A stretch of 64,000 bases of DNA. Origin: Pseudoxanthomonas suwonensis. Its GTDB lineage: Bacteria; Pseudomonadota; Gammaproteobacteria; Xanthomonadales; Xanthomonadaceae. The stretch is from the NCBI GenBank assembly GCA_003240695.1, contig QFNC01000002.1, positions 62,001 to 126,000 on the forward strand. Direction: 5' to 3'. Positions 51,681 through 61,534 of the stretch are shown one piece after another. Numbering within the stretch: position 1 is the first letter of the stretch; every line of letters starts with the position of its first letter. The notes under the pieces were generated by a model, which saw only the letters and a program-made list of their open reading frames with translations, ran no database searches and had not been told where the DNA came from. The translations under genes and the position numbers were made by a program.

Positions 51681-54184
51681 GGCTGCGGCTCCGCGGCCGG
51701 CTGCGGCGTGGACGGCGGCAGGCGCTTGCTCGGATCCAGATCGCCGCCGGATTCAGGTTCCGAAGGCGCCTGCTGCTGCCGACGCCGTCCGAACAGGTTG
51801 CTCCAGAAACCGCCCCGCTCCGCCGGCTGCGGCGACTGGCCATCCTGCATCGGGTCCGGATACCGATCGCCGTACACGTCCTGCGCCGGCGGTGCGTAGT
51901 AACAGCTGCGGAAGGCCGGCACGTAACCGGGCAGGAACGCGAACATGCGCGCACCCGGGCAGCCGGGATCGGTAACGGCATTGTCCACCACCGGATGCCG
52001 ATCCAGTTTGACCGACGGATTCAGCTGCAGCGGCCCACTGGGCAGGCGCCGGAAAATGTTCGACCACACCCGCATTGCGCCGGTGGCCCCGTACAGGCCG
52101 GTGGACTTGTTGTCGTCGTTGCCCATCCAGATCACCGCCAGATGATCACCGGTCCAGCCGGCGAACCAGCTGTCGCGACCGTCGTTGCTGGTGCCGGTCT
52201 TGCCGGCCGGTGACAGCTTGCCCAGCCCGTCGCTGACCAGCTGCCGTCCGGTGCCGTTGCTGATGGCGTGCTGCAGGGCGATGGTGACCAGCGCCACCAC
52301 CGCCGCGTCGTCGCGGCTGGCGGCCGGCACGGCGGCATCGAAACGCTTCAGCAGGCGACCATCGCGATCCAGCACCCCGCGGACCGCATGCAGCGGCTGC
52401 TTCTGTCCGCCGGTGGCCAGGAACTGGTACAGCTGCGCCATCGCGTAGGGGCTTTCGTCCATGGAGCCCAGCAGCAGCGACGGATTGGGCTGCACGCGGA
52501 TGCCGGTCAGCTGGTGGATGACATCGGTCAGCCGGTTCAGATCCTGCTGCATGCCCAGCCGCACGGTGGCCTGGTTGTACGACAGCGCCAGCGCATCCAT
52601 CAGCCGCACATGGCCGTGGCTGCGGCCATCGGAATTGGTCGGTGTCCAGTTGCGGCCATTGCCCTGGCGCACGGTGATCGGCGAATCGTCCAGATACGAG
52701 GCCAGCGACCAGCGCCCGGGCTGCGACAGCGCCAGCATGTACACGAACGGCTTCAGCAACGATCCCACCGGGCGCTTGGCTTCCACTGCGCGATTGAAGC
52801 CGTGTTCGCCGAATTCGCGGCTGCCGACCACCGCCAGCACATCGCCGGTGCGGGTGTCGGTGAGCACCAGTCCGGCCTGCAACGGCACCTTGCGTTTGCC
52901 CAAGTCTTTCAGCGTGCGGGTCACGGCGCCTTCGGCATAGGCTTGTGCGGAAGGTGACATGCCGGTCATCACCGCCAGGCCGGCGCCCTGCAGCATCTCC
53001 GCAGAATACGCGCTCTGCAGCTGCCGGCGCACCACATCGACATAGGCCGGGAACCGGTTGGCCGGCCGGCTGCCGGGCTTCTCGGTCACGCCCAGCGGCG
53101 CGGCGCGCGCACGCCGGTGTTCGGCCGCATCGATCAGGCCGGTTTCCAGCATCACATCCAGCACCAGGTTGCGGCGCTGGGTGGCGCGCTCGGGCTGCCG
53201 GCGCGGGTCGTAGTACGACGGTCCGCGCACGATGGCGATGAGTAGCGCAATCTGCTCGTTGCGCAGGTCGGCCAGGTCGCGCCCGAACCAGAACTCCGAC
53301 CCGGCCGCCACCCCGTGGATGGCCTGCTGCCCGCGCTGACCCATGTACACCTGGTTGAGATAGGCCTCCAGGATGGTGCGCTTGTCGTATCGCGCATCGA
53401 TGATGATGGCGTACAGGATCTCGTTGATCTTGCGCTTGAGCGTGCGTTCGCGGCCGATGCCCAACAGACCGCTGCGGGCCAGCTGCTGGGTCAGGGTGCT
53501 GGCACCCTGCTTGGCCTCGCCACTGCGCAGGTTGACGAACATGGCCCGCAGCATGCCGGACAGGTCGATGCCATGGTGACGGGCGAAGTCGCGGTCCTCC
53601 ACCGCCTGCAGGCCGGTGACCAGGTTCTCCGGCACTTCCTCGATCTGCACCAGGCGACGTTCTTCCTGCTTCTGTCCGTACAGCGTGGCGATGCGTGCGG
53701 CATCCAGCCGCACCTGGGACACGTCGCGATTGCCGACCAGATCGCGGATCGACTGCACCTTGCCGCCAGCCAGCCGCACTTCGATGCGGCTGGGCGGCAC
53801 CGGGCCGGTGACATCGTCGAAACCGCGGCTGGCAATCCGCCACGTGCCGCCGTCGCGGTGGTACTTGCCGGGGCGCTCGGCTTGGGCATCCTCGGCGTAG
53901 GCTGCCGCGTCCAGCTCGGTCTTCAGCGTGGCCGCATCCATCGCCATGCCCTGCTGCAGCTGCAGCGGTCGGGCGAACACGCGGGTGGGCAACTGCCACT
54001 GCAACTGGCCGAAGCGCGCGCTGACCTGGTGGTTCAGGTACAGCATGTACGGAATCAGCAATCCCAGTCCCAGGCCGGCCAGCGCCAGTGCCCAGGTCAG
54101 CAGCCGGCGTGGCCAGACCGAAACTGAGCTGTCCTCGCCCTCCCGGTCGGGAAGGTCATCATCGTCGAAATCGGAATGGGCCAC
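51677..54184 (-). CDS. mrcB: Penicillin-binding protein 1B (bifunctional)
   Basis: The 835-residue class A PBP polymerises and cross-links peptidoglycan. A cytoplasmic acidic tail and one membrane segment (LLTWALALAGLGLGLLIPYML) are followed by a UB2H-like region, the GT51 domain (catalytic E196 in EDRDFARHHGID; STLTQQLAR) and the transpeptidase domain with S475 (GSLLKP), SYN, and KTGTS. A GTG start at 54184 (VAHSDFDDDD) was chosen; the frame upstream overlaps the divergent intergenic region. The C-terminal ~100 residues are Pro/Gln-rich and variable. Confidence 0.95.
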   Translation of the reverse strand: MAHSDFDDDDLPDREGEDSSVSVWPRRLLTWALALAGLGLGLLIPYMLYLNHQVSARFGQLQWQLPTRVFARPLQLQQGMAMDAATLKTELDAAAYAEDAQAERPGKYHRDGGTWRIASRGFDDVTGPVPPSRIEVRLAGGKVQSIRDLVGNRDVSQVRLDAARIATLYGQKQEERRLVQIEEVPENLVTGLQAVEDRDFARHHGIDLSGMLRAMFVNLRSGEAKQGASTLTQQLARSGLLGIGRERTLKRKINEILYAIIIDARYDKRTILEAYLNQVYMGQRGQQAIHGVAAGSEFWFGRDLADLRNEQIALLIAIVRGPSYYDPRRQPERATQRRNLVLDVMLETGLIDAAEHRRARAAPLGVTEKPGSRPANRFPAYVDVVRRQLQSAYSAEMLQGAGLAVMTGMSPSAQAYAEGAVTRTLKDLGKRKVPLQAGLVLTDTRTGDVLAVVGSREFGEHGFNRAVEAKRPVGSLLKPFVYMLALSQPGRWSLASYLDDSPITVRQGNGRNWTPTNSDGRSHGHVRLMDALALSYNQATVRLGMQQDLNRLTDVIHQLTGIRVQPNPSLLLGSMDESPYAMAQLYQFLATGGQKQPLHAVRGVLDRDGRLLKRFDAAVPAASRDDAAVVALVTIALQHAISNGTGRQLVSDGLGKLSPAGKTGTSNDGRDSWFAGWTGDHLAVIWMGNDDNKSTGLYGATGAMRVWSNIFRRLPSGPLQLNPSVKLDRHPVVDNAVTDPGCPGARMFAFLPGYVPAFRSCYYAPPAQDVYGDRYPDPMQDGQSPQPAERGGFWSNLFGRRRQQQAPSEPESGGDLDPSKRLPPSTPQPAAEPQP

Positions 54185-54308
54185 GGAAGCGCTGATCGAA
54201 TGGCAGGCGGCCCACGGCCGCGATGCGGGGAGTCTATCGCAGCGCAGCCGGAATGCTTCAGACTTGTCCGTTGGTGCGGTCAGCATTCAGCCCGATACGC
54301 GATTCATC

Positions 54309-56378
54309 ATGTCCCTGTTCGACCATCTGCAGTTCCGGCTGCGACGCCTGCAAGGCCAGGTCCGACGCGGCCTGACCAGCCTGCGGATGCGTGGCTGGCG
54401 TGCCACGTGGCAGCGCGTGCGCCTGGAACTGCAACCGCCCAGACGGCTGCAGCGGACACTGCTGTATCGACCCGACAGCCCCGGCACGCCTGCGCAGGTG
54501 CCATGCGACCCGTCGCCCCAGGCCAGCATCGTCATTCCGGTGCACGGGCAGATCGCGCATACGCTGCAGTGCCTGCGCGCGCTGGCCGACCATCCGCCGC
54601 AGGCGACGTGCGAGGTGATCGTGGTGGACGATGCCTCCCCCGACGACACGCTGCAGCGGCTGCAGGGCATCGATGGCCTGCGGGTGCATGCGCGCTCGCG
54701 CAACGGCGGCTTCATCGCTGCCTGCAATGACGGCGCGGCGCTGGCCCGCGGTGCGACGCTGGTGTTCCTGAACAACGACACCATTCCGCAACCGGGCTGG
54801 CTGGATGCACTGCTGCAGACGTTCCGCCAGCATCCTGAGGCCGGCATCGTTGGTGCGCAGCTGCTGTATCCCGATGGTCGCCTGCAGGAGGCCGGCGGCC
54901 TGGTGTTTTCCGATGGCAGCGCGAGCAATCGCGGCCGCTTCCATTCACCGGACGCGCCGCCCTTCACCCATCTGCGCACGGTGGATTACGTCAGCGGTGC
55001 CGCCCTTGCCATCCCGGCCGCACTGTTCCGGCAGCTTGGCGGTTTCGATGCACGCTATGCGCCGGCGTACTACGAGGACACCGATCTCGCCTTCGCGATC
55101 CGTGCCGCCGGTTACCGCGTGCTGTATCAGCCGGCCGCGCGGGTGATTCATGACGAAGGTGCCACGGCCGGCACCGACACCGGCAGCGGGGTGAAGGCCT
55201 GCCAGCGCCGCAATCAACACGTCTTTGCCGAAAAATGGGCCGATGCGCTCGCCCGTCAGCCTGCGCCCAGCATCCAACCGGCATCGGCGCGCCGCATCCT
55301 GGTGATCGACGGCAGCACGCCGCGGCCAGATCGCGACTCGGCCTCGGTGCGGCTGGTGGAAGTGATCACGCTGATGCAGCAACTGGGCTGGGAGGTGGTG
55401 TTCCTGCCTGTCGACCTGGCCCACGCCGGCGCCGCCACCGAAGCACTGCAACAGTTGGGCGTGGAATGCTGGCATGCCCCCTTCGTCGGGCAGCCGGCTG
55501 CGTGGCTGCGCGAACACGGCCGCGGATTCCGGGCGGCCTGGGTGTGCCGGTACCACATCGCCCACGATGTCCTGCCGTTGCTGCGCCGGCACGCGCCGGA
55601 CGCGACGGTGGTGTTCGACAGCATCGACCTGCATTTCCTGCGCGAGCTGCGCGCCGCCGAGGTGCATGGCGACGGCCCGGCGCTGCAACAGGCCGAACGG
55701 ACCCGTCGCCGCGAACTGGCCGTGTTCCGCCAGGCCGACGCCGGCGTGGTGGTGAGCGCAGCGGAACGGGACCGCTTGCAGCACGACGCACCGGACATCG
55801 CCGTCACGCTCATTTCGAACATCCATCGGCCTGCGCAACGCATCGCTGCGTTGCCGTCCCGGCGTGGCGTGCTGTTCGTCGGCGGCTTCCGCCATCCACC
55901 CAACGTGGATGCGGTGCGCTGGTTCGTGAGCGAGGTGTGGCCTCGCGTGCGGATCGGATCGCCCGATGCCGTTTTCCACTGCGTGGGCGCGGATGTGCCC
56001 GAGGCCGTTCGCGTGCTCGGCGGATCGCCCGGCGTGCGCATCCATGGCTACGTGCCGGATCTGCAACCGCTGCTGGACAGCTGCCGGGTCAGCGTGGCAC
56101 CGCTGCGTTTCGGTGCCGGGGTGAAGGGCAAGATCAACCAGAGCATGGCCAACGGGTTGCCCGTGGTGGCCACCGGCTGTGCCGCCGAGGGCATGGACCT
56201 GCACGACGGGCGCGACGTGCTGCTGGCCGACACGGCCGATGCCTTCGCCGGAGCCGTGCTGCGGCTGTTGCACGATGACGCGCTGTGGCAGGCGCTCAGC
56301 ACTGCCGGCCTGGCCAATGTGCAGCGGTGCTTTTCGCCGGATGTGGCGCGTCGGCAACTGCAACGGCTGCTGCCCTGA
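54309..56378 (+). CDS. Two-domain glycosyltransferase (GT2 plus GT4-like)
   Basis: The 689-residue protein has a GT2 domain at ~70-300 (ASIVIPVHG, VIVVDDASPDDTLQ, FLNNDTIPQPGWL, EDTDLAFAIRAAGY) and, after residue ~330, a GT-B/GT4-like domain ending with VLFVGGFRHPPNVDAV and APLRFGAGVKGKINQSMANG. Such double enzymes build O-antigen or surface glycans. No polysaccharide cluster surrounds it; the lone gene lies divergent from mrcB. The ATG at 54309 (MSLFDHLQFRLRRLQ) is the first good start after that spacer. Confidence 0.9.
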   Translation: MSLFDHLQFRLRRLQGQVRRGLTSLRMRGWRATWQRVRLELQPPRRLQRTLLYRPDSPGTPAQVPCDPSPQASIVIPVHGQIAHTLQCLRALADHPPQATCEVIVVDDASPDDTLQRLQGIDGLRVHARSRNGGFIAACNDGAALARGATLVFLNNDTIPQPGWLDALLQTFRQHPEAGIVGAQLLYPDGRLQEAGGLVFSDGSASNRGRFHSPDAPPFTHLRTVDYVSGAALAIPAALFRQLGGFDARYAPAYYEDTDLAFAIRAAGYRVLYQPAARVIHDEGATAGTDTGSGVKACQRRNQHVFAEKWADALARQPAPSIQPASARRILVIDGSTPRPDRDSASVRLVEVITLMQQLGWEVVFLPVDLAHAGAATEALQQLGVECWHAPFVGQPAAWLREHGRGFRAAWVCRYHIAHDVLPLLRRHAPDATVVFDSIDLHFLRELRAAEVHGDGPALQQAERTRRRELAVFRQADAGVVVSAAERDRLQHDAPDIAVTLISNIHRPAQRIAALPSRRGVLFVGGFRHPPNVDAVRWFVSEVWPRVRIGSPDAVFHCVGADVPEAVRVLGGSPGVRIHGYVPDLQPLLDSCRVSVAPLRFGAGVKGKINQSMANGLPVVATGCAAEGMDLHDGRDVLLADTADAFAGAVLRLLHDDALWQALSTAGLANVQRCFSPDVARRQLQRLLP

Positions 56379-56382
56379 ACCG

Positions 56383-57873
56383 TCAGGGTTGCGCGGACGC
56401 CGCCCTTTGCAGGCGGCTGGAGAAATCCTGCAGTCCGGGCGCTGCCGGGTCGATCGCGGAAGCGGACTGCAGCGCCACGCGGGCTCCGGCCACATCGCCA
56501 CCACCCAGCCGCTCGTTGCCGACCGCGACCCAGCGTGCAGCCAGCCGCTGGCGTTCGCTGCGCAGCAGGGCGCTGTTGCCTTCCAGCGTGCTCCAGGCAT
56601 CCAGGCAGGCGCGGGCCTTGCCCAGGCTGTTGTTGCGCAGTTCGCGTTCGAAACAGCCGCGCGCGGCCGGCAGGAGACGCCGCAGCGCGGCCTGCACCTG
56701 GCCGTTGTCCGGCGCCAGCGCACGCGCGGCGCGCAACTTGTCATAGGCACTGTCGCCCGGTGGCAGCAGCAGGTCGCCGCGCTGCTCGGCCTGCTCGGCT
56801 TCGGCCAGCAGTTGCTGCACGCGCTGCAACTGGGCAGCACCGGTCTTGCCCGACTGACGCGAACGCGAACTGCGTGCGCGCAGCAGATGCTGTTCGGCCG
56901 CGGCAATTCCCGGCGCATCGGCCTGCAGGGCACGGGCACGCTGCAGATCGCCTTCGGCCTCGGCGAAGGCGTATTCGGCCGCATGCCCGTCGGCACGCAG
57001 CGCCAGCGCGGTGGCCACCGCGGTCACGCCTTCCCGCGCGACCGGATCCTCCGGCAGCACGGCCAGCACGCCGCCGAAGCTGGCCGCCGCCTGTTCCAGC
57101 GCACCGCTGTCCAGCTGCTGCTGTGCCCGGTTGCGTGCGGCATCGGTGACCAGGCTCAGGCGGGCTTCGGCATCCGGCAGGCCGACGTGGCCGGCATCGA
57201 AACCCCGCACCCGACCGATGATCTGCGCCGCTTCGCGCAGGTCGCCGGCATCCAGCCGGGAATGCGCCTGCACCAGGATGTCGGACAGGGCGTCTTCCCG
57301 CCCCTCCAGCGCCTTCACGTGTCGCGCATCCAGCTCCAGAATCCGTGCATACAGCGGCAGGGCCCCCTCCCCGCCCTCCAGCTGGCCGGCCCGATGCGCC
57401 GCATCCGCACGCCGCATCAACCCGTCCAGCCCGGCATGCGCCATTTCGCGCTGGCGCACGGCATCATCCACCTGACGCCATTGCTCACGCGGCGCGGACA
57501 GCGACTGCGCCAGATCGAGCATGGCATGCGCCTTGGCGAAGTCCGACTGCCGGGCAGCCTGTTCCGCCTGCCGCAGGGCCGCGACCGCTACGTTGGCCAG
57601 CCCCTCGCGCGACACGGTGGCATCGGGGTCGAGCGCGATCGCGGCTTCGTACAGCTCGCGTGCGCCGCTGCCGTCGCTGGCGGTCAGGCGATCGGCCGCC
57701 AGGGCGCGCTGGGCCTGCTTGTTCAGCTGCTGCACCCGCGTTTCGGGCCACAGCCGATCGGCCAGGGGTTCGCGCAGCCACAGCAGCAGCGCCAGCACGA
57801 CCGCAACGCCGGCCAGCAGGGCCAGCGGCCAGCGCCTGCGCGGTGGATCAGGAAGGGTTGCCAGTCGATTCAC
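56383..57873 (-). CDS. Membrane-anchored TPR-like protein
   Basis: The 496-residue protein has a short cytoplasmic N-terminus and one membrane segment (WPLALLAGVAVVLALLLWL at about residue 15-33), then a long Ala/Leu/Arg helical array with TPR-like 34-residue spacing (GARELYEAAIALDPDATVS, LEQAAASFGGVLAVLPEDPV). The GTG at 57873 is the start that gives this topology; no ATG serves. No catalytic domain is present. It lies 56 nt after relA on the same strand. Function unknown; it may be a periplasmic scaffold. Confidence 0.7.
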   Translation of the reverse strand: MNRLATLPDPPRRRWPLALLAGVAVVLALLLWLREPLADRLWPETRVQQLNKQAQRALAADRLTASDGSGARELYEAAIALDPDATVSREGLANVAVAALRQAEQAARQSDFAKAHAMLDLAQSLSAPREQWRQVDDAVRQREMAHAGLDGLMRRADAAHRAGQLEGGEGALPLYARILELDARHVKALEGREDALSDILVQAHSRLDAGDLREAAQIIGRVRGFDAGHVGLPDAEARLSLVTDAARNRAQQQLDSGALEQAAASFGGVLAVLPEDPVAREGVTAVATALALRADGHAAEYAFAEAEGDLQRARALQADAPGIAAAEQHLLRARSSRSRQSGKTGAAQLQRVQQLLAEAEQAEQRGDLLLPPGDSAYDKLRAARALAPDNGQVQAALRRLLPAARGCFERELRNNSLGKARACLDAWSTLEGNSALLRSERQRLAARWVAVGNERLGGGDVAGARVALQSASAIDPAAPGLQDFSSRLQRAASAQP

Positions 57874-57929
57874 GTGCCAGGGACCATGCGGATGGCTGCA
57901 GCATACGCAATTCGTGATCCAGTTTGCAC

Positions 57930-60089
57930 TCAGCCGCGCGCGGCCGTTTCCACCCCGGCCAGCGCCTCGATCCGGCCGAGCAGGCGCGACAGCTGGCCGT
58001 AGTCGCGCACCCGCAGGCGCAGACGGATGGACACGTCGCGGCCGCGCGATTCGGTGCGGATGTCGAGCACGTAGGCATCTTCCTGCGCGATCAGGTTGGC
58101 CAGATCCTTCAGCAGCCACTTGCGATCGATGGCGCGCACCTCCACCTGCACGGCGTGGGCGCTGCCGCCCTGTCCCCACTCCACCGGCAGCACGCGCTGC
58201 GGATGCGCCTGCGCCAATCGCGCCAGGGTGGTGCAGTCGCGGCGATGCACGCTGACCCCCTTGTCGCGCGTCAGGTAGCCGGCAATCGGCTCGCCAGGCA
58301 GCGGCTGGCAGCAACGGGCGATCTGCACCAGCAGATTGTCAACGCCTTCCACTGTGAAACTGGAACGCCCCAGCGACGTGCCATCGCCGCGCGGTGCACG
58401 CCCCGGCAGGACGGATTCGGGGGCCGCCGGAGCAGCCGCTGCGCGCTCGTGGTCCAGCACCGCGCGTGCGACCTGGTGTGCACCGACATCGCCCAGCGCC
58501 ACCAGCACGCACACATCATCCGCCGTGGCGGCATTGAACCGCGACAGCACCGGATCCAGCGGCAGGTGCAGCACGCCCATCCGTCGCAGTTCCTTGTCCA
58601 GCAACTCGCGCCCGGCCGTCAGGTTGCGTTCGCGGTCCAGCTTGTTGAACCAGCTGCGCACCTTCTCGCGCGAGCGCGGGCTGGCCAGGAAGCCGTTCGC
58701 TTCCAGCAGCCAGTCGCGGCGCGGCTCGGCGGCCTTGCCGGTCAGGATTTCCACGCGTTCGCCGGTCTTCAGCGCGTAATCCAGTGGCACGATGCGGCCA
58801 TCGACCTTGGCACCGCGGCAACGGTGACCGACCATCGTGTGCACACGGTAGGCGAAATCCAGTGGCGTGGCGCCCAGGGGCAGGTCGATCACTTCGCCCT
58901 GGGGGGTGAGCGCATACACCCGGTCCTCGGCCAGTTCGGCATCCAGTTCGCCTGCAAGGTCGGCATCGCTGCCCGCCTCCAGCATGCGCCGCATCCATTC
59001 CACCCGCCGATCCAGTGCCGTGCCGCCCGGCGCAGCCCGCCCCTCCTTGTAGCGCCAGTGTGCGGCGACGCCCAGTTCCGCCTGGCCGTGCATGTCGTGG
59101 GTACGGATCTGCACTTCCAGGGTCTTGCCCTCCGGTCCGATCACCGCCGTGTGCAGCGACCGGTATCCATTGGGCTTGGGGCGGGCGATGTAATCGTCGA
59201 ATTCGCTGGGGATCGGCGTCCACAACGCGTGTACCGCGCCCAGCGCGGCATAGCAGGTCTGCACGTCGTCCACCAGCAGCCGCACCGCGCGCAGATCGTA
59301 CAGATCGCCGATCGGCGCGTTCTTCTTCTGCATCTTGCGCCAGATGCTGTAGATGTGTTTCGCACGGCCGGCCACGTCGGCCACGATGCCGTGCTCGCGC
59401 AGCGCTTCGCCCAGCTGCCGCTTGACCCCGTCGATGTAGTCCTCGCGCGCGCCGCGCTTGCCATCCAGCAGCCGGGCGATGCGCTGATACGTTTCCGGCT
59501 GCAGATGGCGGAAGGCCAGGTCTTCCAGCTCCCACTTCACCTGGCCGATGCCCAGCCGGTTGGCCAGCGGCGCATGGATGTCGCGGGTCAGCGTGGCCAG
59601 CGCCGTGCGCGATTCGGGCGGCAGCAGCTCGGCATGGCGCATCCAGGCCAGTTGCCGCGCCAGCAGGATCGGCACCACGCGCAGGTCGCGCAGCATCGCC
59701 AGCAGCAACCGTCGCAGCCCTTCGGCATTGCGTCCGGCCGGCTGTTCGGCATGCAGCGCCCAGACCTGCCCGGCCGTCTGCTGGCCCTCAAGCAGCGTGG
59801 CCATTCCGGTCCATCCGGTCGGCACTCCGGCGTGCAGACGCCTGCATGCGCCTGCAAAACAACCCAGCACGGCCGCCATCCGCACGTCCGCATCCGCAGA
59901 CAGTCGTTCGAGAATTTGCAGCATGTCGATGATCATCGGCACGGGCATGTCCGCCGGTTCGCTCGCCGCATCGGCATCTGACACGGCCGCCAGCCAGTTG
60001 CGCACGCTCACCTGCCACTCGGCGCAGGCCGGCAGGTCGAGCACGGCGGACAGGGTGGGCAGATCGTTCAACGGCGGCTCCGGCGACAC
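57930..60089 (-). CDS. relA: (p)ppGpp synthetase RelA
   Basis: The 719-residue RelA/SpoT homologue responds to uncharged tRNA on ribosomes. The N-terminal HD hydrolase domain lacks the HD dyad, so hydrolysis is unlikely. The synthetase domain shows YSIWRKMQKKNAPIGDLYD and PKPNGYRSLHTAVIG. Then come TGS (VYALTPQGEVIDLPLGATPLD at residue ~390-410), helical, zinc-finger-like (RCCQPLPGEPIAGYLT) and ACT domains. It starts with GTG at 60089, 41 nt from a divergent gene. Confidence 0.95.
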   Translation of the reverse strand: MSPEPPLNDLPTLSAVLDLPACAEWQVSVRNWLAAVSDADAASEPADMPVPMIIDMLQILERLSADADVRMAAVLGCFAGACRRLHAGVPTGWTGMATLLEGQQTAGQVWALHAEQPAGRNAEGLRRLLLAMLRDLRVVPILLARQLAWMRHAELLPPESRTALATLTRDIHAPLANRLGIGQVKWELEDLAFRHLQPETYQRIARLLDGKRGAREDYIDGVKRQLGEALREHGIVADVAGRAKHIYSIWRKMQKKNAPIGDLYDLRAVRLLVDDVQTCYAALGAVHALWTPIPSEFDDYIARPKPNGYRSLHTAVIGPEGKTLEVQIRTHDMHGQAELGVAAHWRYKEGRAAPGGTALDRRVEWMRRMLEAGSDADLAGELDAELAEDRVYALTPQGEVIDLPLGATPLDFAYRVHTMVGHRCRGAKVDGRIVPLDYALKTGERVEILTGKAAEPRRDWLLEANGFLASPRSREKVRSWFNKLDRERNLTAGRELLDKELRRMGVLHLPLDPVLSRFNAATADDVCVLVALGDVGAHQVARAVLDHERAAAAPAAPESVLPGRAPRGDGTSLGRSSFTVEGVDNLLVQIARCCQPLPGEPIAGYLTRDKGVSVHRRDCTTLARLAQAHPQRVLPVEWGQGGSAHAVQVEVRAIDRKWLLKDLANLIAQEDAYVLDIRTESRGRDVSIRLRLRVRDYGQLSRLLGRIEALAGVETAARG

Positions 60090-60130
60090 CCCGCTACACT
60101 AGCGGCCTGCGCCTCCCGGAGACAACACGC

Positions 60131-60616
60131 ATGCGTGCATTCCCACTTGCCTTGTCGGCTCTCGTTCTCGTGATGCTTGCCCTGCCGGCCTCCGCCCAGC
60201 AGGCCATCCAGCAGCGCATGACGACGGAGCAATTCAAGTCGGCCGGGCTGGACAAACTGAGTGCCGAAGAACTGGCCTACCTCAACCGCTGGCTGGACGG
60301 CACGCTGGAGCAGGCCGCCACGGCAGCGGCCGAGCAGGCCAGGACCAAGGTTGAAAGCGAAAGCCGCGGCTTCTTCAACTTCGGCTCCACCGAACCGATC
60401 GTGGCGAAACTGCAGGGCGAGTTCCGCGGCTTCGGCAAGGGCCGCACGTACCGGCTGGACAATGGCCATGTCTGGCGCCAGAGCGACGATGCGCGCCTGG
60501 CCGGCGTGCGCCTGGACAGCCCGCAGGTCACCATCTCGCCCAGCCTGATCGGCAACGCCTGGTACATGCAGGTGGACGGCTACAACACCCGGGCCAAGGT
60601 GCAGCGCGAGGAGTGA
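60131..60616 (+). CDS. Small exported protein of unknown function
   Basis: The 161-residue protein has a clear signal peptide (MRAFPLALSALVLVMLALPASAQQ). The mature part has a helical segment (MTTEQFKSAGLDKLSAEELA) and then a beta-rich region (IVAKLQGEFRGFGKGRTYRL, GNAWYMQVDGYNTRAKVQ). I recognise no named domain, but the pattern is common among conserved exported proteins of Xanthomonadaceae. GGAG at 60118 and TACACT at 60094-60099 could be its ribosome site and -10. Confidence 0.8.
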   Translation: MRAFPLALSALVLVMLALPASAQQAIQQRMTTEQFKSAGLDKLSAEELAYLNRWLDGTLEQAATAAAEQARTKVESESRGFFNFGSTEPIVAKLQGEFRGFGKGRTYRLDNGHVWRQSDDARLAGVRLDSPQVTISPSLIGNAWYMQVDGYNTRAKVQREE

Positions 60617-60640
60617 GCCGATCCGGCAAGCGCCGACCCA

Positions 60641-60973
60641 TCATCCCCACAGCAGGGCGTCCAGCGATGGCGCCGCAGGCTGGCCGTGCACCCGCCCGTT
60701 GCGAATGGTGACGCCTTCGGCCTGCAGGCGCCGCTGTTGCTCCGCGAAACCTGCCGAATCCGGCGGAAAGGCGATGCGGCCGTCACTGCGCATTACCCGG
60801 TGCCAGGGCAGATCCGGGTCGTCGTTGCGTGACAACAGCCGCGCCACCAGCCGTGCCCGACCGGGCAGCCCGGCACGGCGTGCCACTTCGCCATAGCCCA
60901 GTACGCAACCATGCGGAATCGCGCGCACCACGCGCAGGATGGCATCCGCGGCATCGGCTTGGGTCTGCGGCAT
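60641..60973 (-). CDS. Alkyltransferase-like (ATL) DNA-repair protein
   Basis: The 110-residue protein is the MGMT DNA-binding domain alone (IPHGCVLGYGEVARRAGLPGRARLVARLL). The catalytic PCHRV is PWHRV here with W57, the diagnostic Cys-to-Trp swap of ATL proteins. ATLs bind O6-alkylguanine without transferring the alkyl group and hand the lesion to nucleotide-excision repair. uvrB is elsewhere in this window. The ATG at 60973 gives the standard ATL length. Confidence 0.93.
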   Translation of the reverse strand: MPQTQADAADAILRVVRAIPHGCVLGYGEVARRAGLPGRARLVARLLSRNDDPDLPWHRVMRSDGRIAFPPDSAGFAEQQRRLQAEGVTIRNGRVHGQPAAPSLDALLWG

Positions 60974-61022
60974 GGGTGCAGGATAATGCGCTTCCCCACT
61001 TTCCGGCAGGAGTGTCCGTCCC

Positions 61023-61436
61023 ATGGACAATTTCGAGCAGATCCGCAGCCATGTCGCCGATGCCGACTACCACGTCACCATGCAGCAGCCGTACGTGATC
61101 TGCGTGGAGATCTCGCTGCGCAACCACACCCGGCAGCAGGCCGTGTACCTGTCGGAGCTGCAAGATGACGACGGCAACGGCTACCTGCGCGTCAGCACCG
61201 TCGTCGCCCGCGCCGAACAGGCCGACGCACGGCGCGCGCTGGCCTTCAACTGGCAGAGCCGCGTGGGCTACCTGGCCGTGAGCGACCTGGACGACGGCGC
61301 CTGGCTGCAGCTGTGCGAAAACCGGCCATACGCCGGCCTGAGCGCGGCCGAACTGGATCGGTTGATCCTGGAAATCGGCGGACTGGGCGACCAGCTGGAA
61401 CATGCGATGGCCGGCGACACCGCCGATCTGCTCTAG
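61023..61436 (+). CDS. YbjN/type III chaperone-like small protein
   Basis: The 137-residue acidic protein has an alternating strand pattern (YVICVEISLRNHTRQQAVYLSEL, YLRVSTVVARAEQA) and a C-terminal helix, reminiscent of the YbjN/Tir-chaperone-like fold. Assignment is by pattern only. It is divergent from the ATL gene, with 49 nt between starts. A small CAGGG-CCAAA-CCCTG hairpin follows its stop. Confidence 0.55.
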   Translation: MDNFEQIRSHVADADYHVTMQQPYVICVEISLRNHTRQQAVYLSELQDDDGNGYLRVSTVVARAEQADARRALAFNWQSRVGYLAVSDLDDGAWLQLCENRPYAGLSAAELDRLILEIGGLGDQLEHAMAGDTADLL

Positions 61437-61534
61437 CGCAGGGCCAAACCCTGTCCTGATCGACGTGATGTCGCACGCCGGCAGATGCGCCCGGCAGCGC
61501 AGCGGTTTCTGGTTCGTCGCCGCGTTGCGAGGTT

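Noticed and set aside
57924..59981. Long frame antisense to relA
   Set aside because: RelA covers the region with conserved synthetase, TGS and ACT segments.
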